The translations under genes were made by a program, and so were the position numbers. Below the pieces are notes generated by a model. The model saw nothing but the letters and a program-made list of their open reading frames with translations. It made no database searches and was not told the origin of the DNA. Positions 7,228-8,233 of a stretch of DNA of 8,233 nt are shown here, in pieces. The DNA is from Clostridia bacterium (GTDB taxonomy: Bacteria > Bacillota > Clostridia > Christensenellales > UBA1242): assembly GCA_017622115.1 (NCBI GenBank), contig JAGART010000150.1, forward strand, positions 1 to 8,233, in the 5' to 3' direction. Positions within the stretch are counted from its first letter, which is position 1; each line of letters starts with the position of its first letter.

Positions 7228-7244
7228 AAACTAGACTTCTTTTT
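7217..7244. terminator. Bidirectional terminator shared by rlmN and the guanylate-kinase-like gene
   Basis: A perfect 10-bp stem, AAGAAGTCTA (7217-7226) with TAGACTTCTT (7232-7241), encloses a 5-nt loop. On the plus strand it is followed by Ts (7240-7244). On the minus strand a T-rich run is made from the A-rich stretch at 7209-7214. The genes converge, and the rlmN stop codon (7225-7227) lies within the stem and loop. Confidence 0.85.
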
Positions 7245-7880
7245 CTATATTCTTTCTTGTGATTTACCTGTTGTTACAAGTGGTTTGCCATAATTTTTTA
7301 AATATTCAGTATTAATAATATCACAAACTTTCTGTACACAAGTATCAACATCTGTGTTGATTACTCTATAATCGTAATGATTATGTTGTTTTATAGCACG
7401 TTCTTTTAGTAATTCAATTTCTCGTAAAGTAACATTTGTATTATCATTACGTCCTTTCATTCTGCTTAAAAGAGTGGCATCATCTGCATCAATTAAAATA
7501 CTTACAATAGGTAACGGAGCTAAATCTTGCTTGTCCAAACAATAGTGTATGCGTTTGATAACGTTTTTGTAGCCCTCTACATCAACATCTTTTATTAATG
7601 TATAAGAATTAGTTAAGCCTTCTAAAATGACTTTTATATTTGTGCCATAGTAGTTGCCATATATTTTTTTAGCTTCAACAATATCGTGAATTTTAATAGC
7701 CTCATTAAATTGCTCTTTTGTTAAAAAACAATAGTCCTTGCCATTTATTTCGCCTTCACGAGGTGGCCTTGTAGTGCAAGATGGAAATGTAGCAATATTA
7801 CCATGCCCCAAAGTTTGCATAACCTTTTTGATAACTGTTGTTTTGCCTGCACCAGTACTACCTGCGATTAAAAATAACAT
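7245..7880 (-). CDS. Guanylate kinase family protein
   Basis: Guanylate kinases transfer phosphate from ATP to GMP or dGMP in the cytoplasm, supplying GDP for nucleotide synthesis. This 211-residue protein has the P-loop GSTGAGKT (7-14). The GMP-binding set falls at the same numbers as in the yeast enzyme: S34, R38 and R41 in PSCTTRPPREGE, Y50 in GKDY, E69 in VEA, Y78 in GNYYGT and D100 in KDVDVEG. The lid and C-terminal part, SRMKGRNDNTN to HYDYRVINTD (139-177), are also family-like, so it is probably active. The Cys-containing SCTTR replaces the more usual SHTTR or SFTTR. The locus is not the usual gmk neighbourhood (rpoZ/remA), so this may be a second paralogue and I withhold the symbol gmk. 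It is transcribed alone from the minus strand and converges on rlmN. Confidence 0.88.
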   Translation of the reverse strand: MLFLIAGSTGAGKTTVIKKVMQTLGHGNIATFPSCTTRPPREGEINGKDYCFLTKEQFNEAIKIHDIVEAKKIYGNYYGTNIKVILEGLTNSYTLIKDVDVEGYKNVIKRIHYCLDKQDLAPLPIVSILIDADDATLLSRMKGRNDNTNVTLREIELLKERAIKQHNHYDYRVINTDVDTCVQKVCDIINTEYLKNYGKPLVTTGKSQERI

Positions 7881-7892
7881 AACTAATAATTT

Positions 7893-7896
7893 CTCC
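7893..7896 (-). promoter_or_regulatory. Ribosome binding site of the guanylate-kinase-like gene, wide spacing
   Basis: On the minus strand GGAG (7896 down to 7893) is the only good Shine-Dalgarno match. It is 12 nt from the ATG at 7880, longer than the usual 5-9 nt. No ATG, GTG or TTG lies closer, and the protein starts in family register (MLFLIAGSTGAGK), so the ATG stands. The wide spacing may lower translation. Confidence 0.55.
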
Positions 7897-7913
7897 GCTG
7901 TAAAATCAACAAT

Positions 7914-7942
7914 AATATAGCATAGAAATCATAATAAGTCAA
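7914..7942 (-). promoter_or_regulatory. Sigma-A-type promoter for the guanylate-kinase-like gene
   Basis: On the minus strand TTGACT (7942-7937) and TATATT (7919-7914) are exactly 17 bp apart, with TGC before the -10 box. The predicted start near 7907 gives a leader of about 27 nt. The promoter overlaps the control region of the divergent deacetylase-like gene. Confidence 0.8.
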
Positions 7943-7957
7943 CGACTAACATACAAT
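7929..7957 (+). promoter_or_regulatory. Possible sporulation sigma-E-like promoter for the deacetylase-like gene
   Basis: CATACAAT (7950-7957) matches the sigma-E -10 consensus. TCATAAT (7929-7935) lies 14 bp upstream, where a sigma-E -35 (KMATA-type) is expected. The same bases give no good sigma-A -35. A start about 7 nt downstream would put the ribosome binding site GAGG (7964-7967) at the very 5' end of the mRNA, which weakens the call. Confidence 0.35.
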
Positions 7958-7972
7958 GATTTTGAGGAATTT

Positions 7973-8233
7973 ATGGGAAAACTTAAAAATATATTTAAAC
8001 ACACTTGCGTAAATGGTGTAATAGTAGTTATGTTATCTATGTTGTGCGTATTAGCATTTAATAATGATATAAAGAGTGTATTTGTGCCAAATGCAAGTAA
8101 CATCTACTATCGTGGCGATACAGAGCAAAATAACGTTTCTTTAATGATTAATGTGTATTGGGGAAATGAATACTTGCCTAGTATGTTAAAGTCTTTTGAT
8201 GATTATGGAGTAAAGACTACTTTTTTTGTTGGC
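7973..8233 (+). CDS. Polysaccharide-deacetylase-like (PdaB-type) membrane-anchored protein, N-terminal part
   Basis: Only the first 87 codons are in the window. ATG at 7973 follows GAGG (7964-7967) by 5 nt. A short basic stretch (MGKLKNIFKH) precedes one hydrophobic segment (about 13-29), a signal anchor that would place the rest outside the membrane. After it, SVFVPNASNIYYRGDTEQ (35-52) resembles the linker of the sporulation deacetylase PdaB, which ends in IYRGNTEK before the NodB fold. The first strand, VSLMINVYWGNEY (55-67), aligns with VALTFDISWGDE of PdaB, and KTTFFVG (81-87) with the second strand. The catalytic-base Asp of the TFD motif is Asn here (N60, codon 8150-8152), so deacetylase activity on peptidoglycan is doubtful. 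The metal-binding HxxxH and later motifs lie beyond the window. Confidence 0.75.
   Translation, partial: MGKLKNIFKHTCVNGVIVVMLSMLCVLAFNNDIKSVFVPNASNIYYRGDTEQNNVSLMINVYWGNEYLPSMLKSFDDYGVKTTFFVG

Noticed and set aside
7738..7920. 60-codon plus-strand frame across the start of the guanylate-kinase-like gene
   Set aside because: It is antisense to the P-loop region of a clear kinase-family gene and has no recognisable protein features.

Overview
The window is AT-rich bacterial chromosome that looks like an anaerobic, low-GC Bacillota, most likely Clostridia. The evidence is separate secD and secF genes followed by recJ, a HemZ-type radical SAM protein, a PdaB-type deacetylase-like protein, and GGAGG-type ribosome binding sites. 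Every gene reads with the standard code. No rRNA, tRNA, CRISPR array, insertion sequence or phage gene is visible. Species cannot be named from this alone.

Layout. (1) Bases 1-2098: the 3' part of secD, then secF, overlapping by 14 nt. Together they form the proton-driven accessory complex of Sec protein export. A strong intrinsic terminator follows (2105-2135). (2) Bases 2150-5724: recJ (single-strand DNA exonuclease) and, 8 nt later, a divergent HemZ-like radical SAM protein whose ribosome binding site overlaps the recJ stop codon. There is almost no room for a promoter between the secF terminator and recJ. (3) Bases 5740-6135: an independent unit of one gene, rpsO (ribosomal protein S15), with a near-consensus promoter, a leader of about 80 nt and its own terminator. 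(4) Bases 6145-7244: rlmN (23S rRNA A2503/tRNA A37 methyltransferase) from an extended -10 promoter, ending in a bidirectional hairpin shared with the next gene. (5) Bases 7245-7942, minus strand: a guanylate-kinase-family protein with its own strong promoter. (6) Bases 7950-8233: the start of a divergently transcribed, membrane-anchored polysaccharide-deacetylase-like protein, cut by the window end.

The region is mostly housekeeping: protein export, DNA repair and translation. I found no clear new multi-gene system. The points worth a second look are catalytic or coupling residues changed in otherwise well-conserved families: SecF Asp to Asn at the proton-pathway position, loss of the SAM-binding Gly-rich motif in the HemZ-like protein, and Asp to Asn at the catalytic position of the deacetylase. 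Three expression signals also stand out: an ATG-TAG start-stop pair just ahead of the secF TTG start, a recJ ribosome binding site complementary to the upstream terminator arm, and a sigma-E-like promoter before the deacetylase gene.
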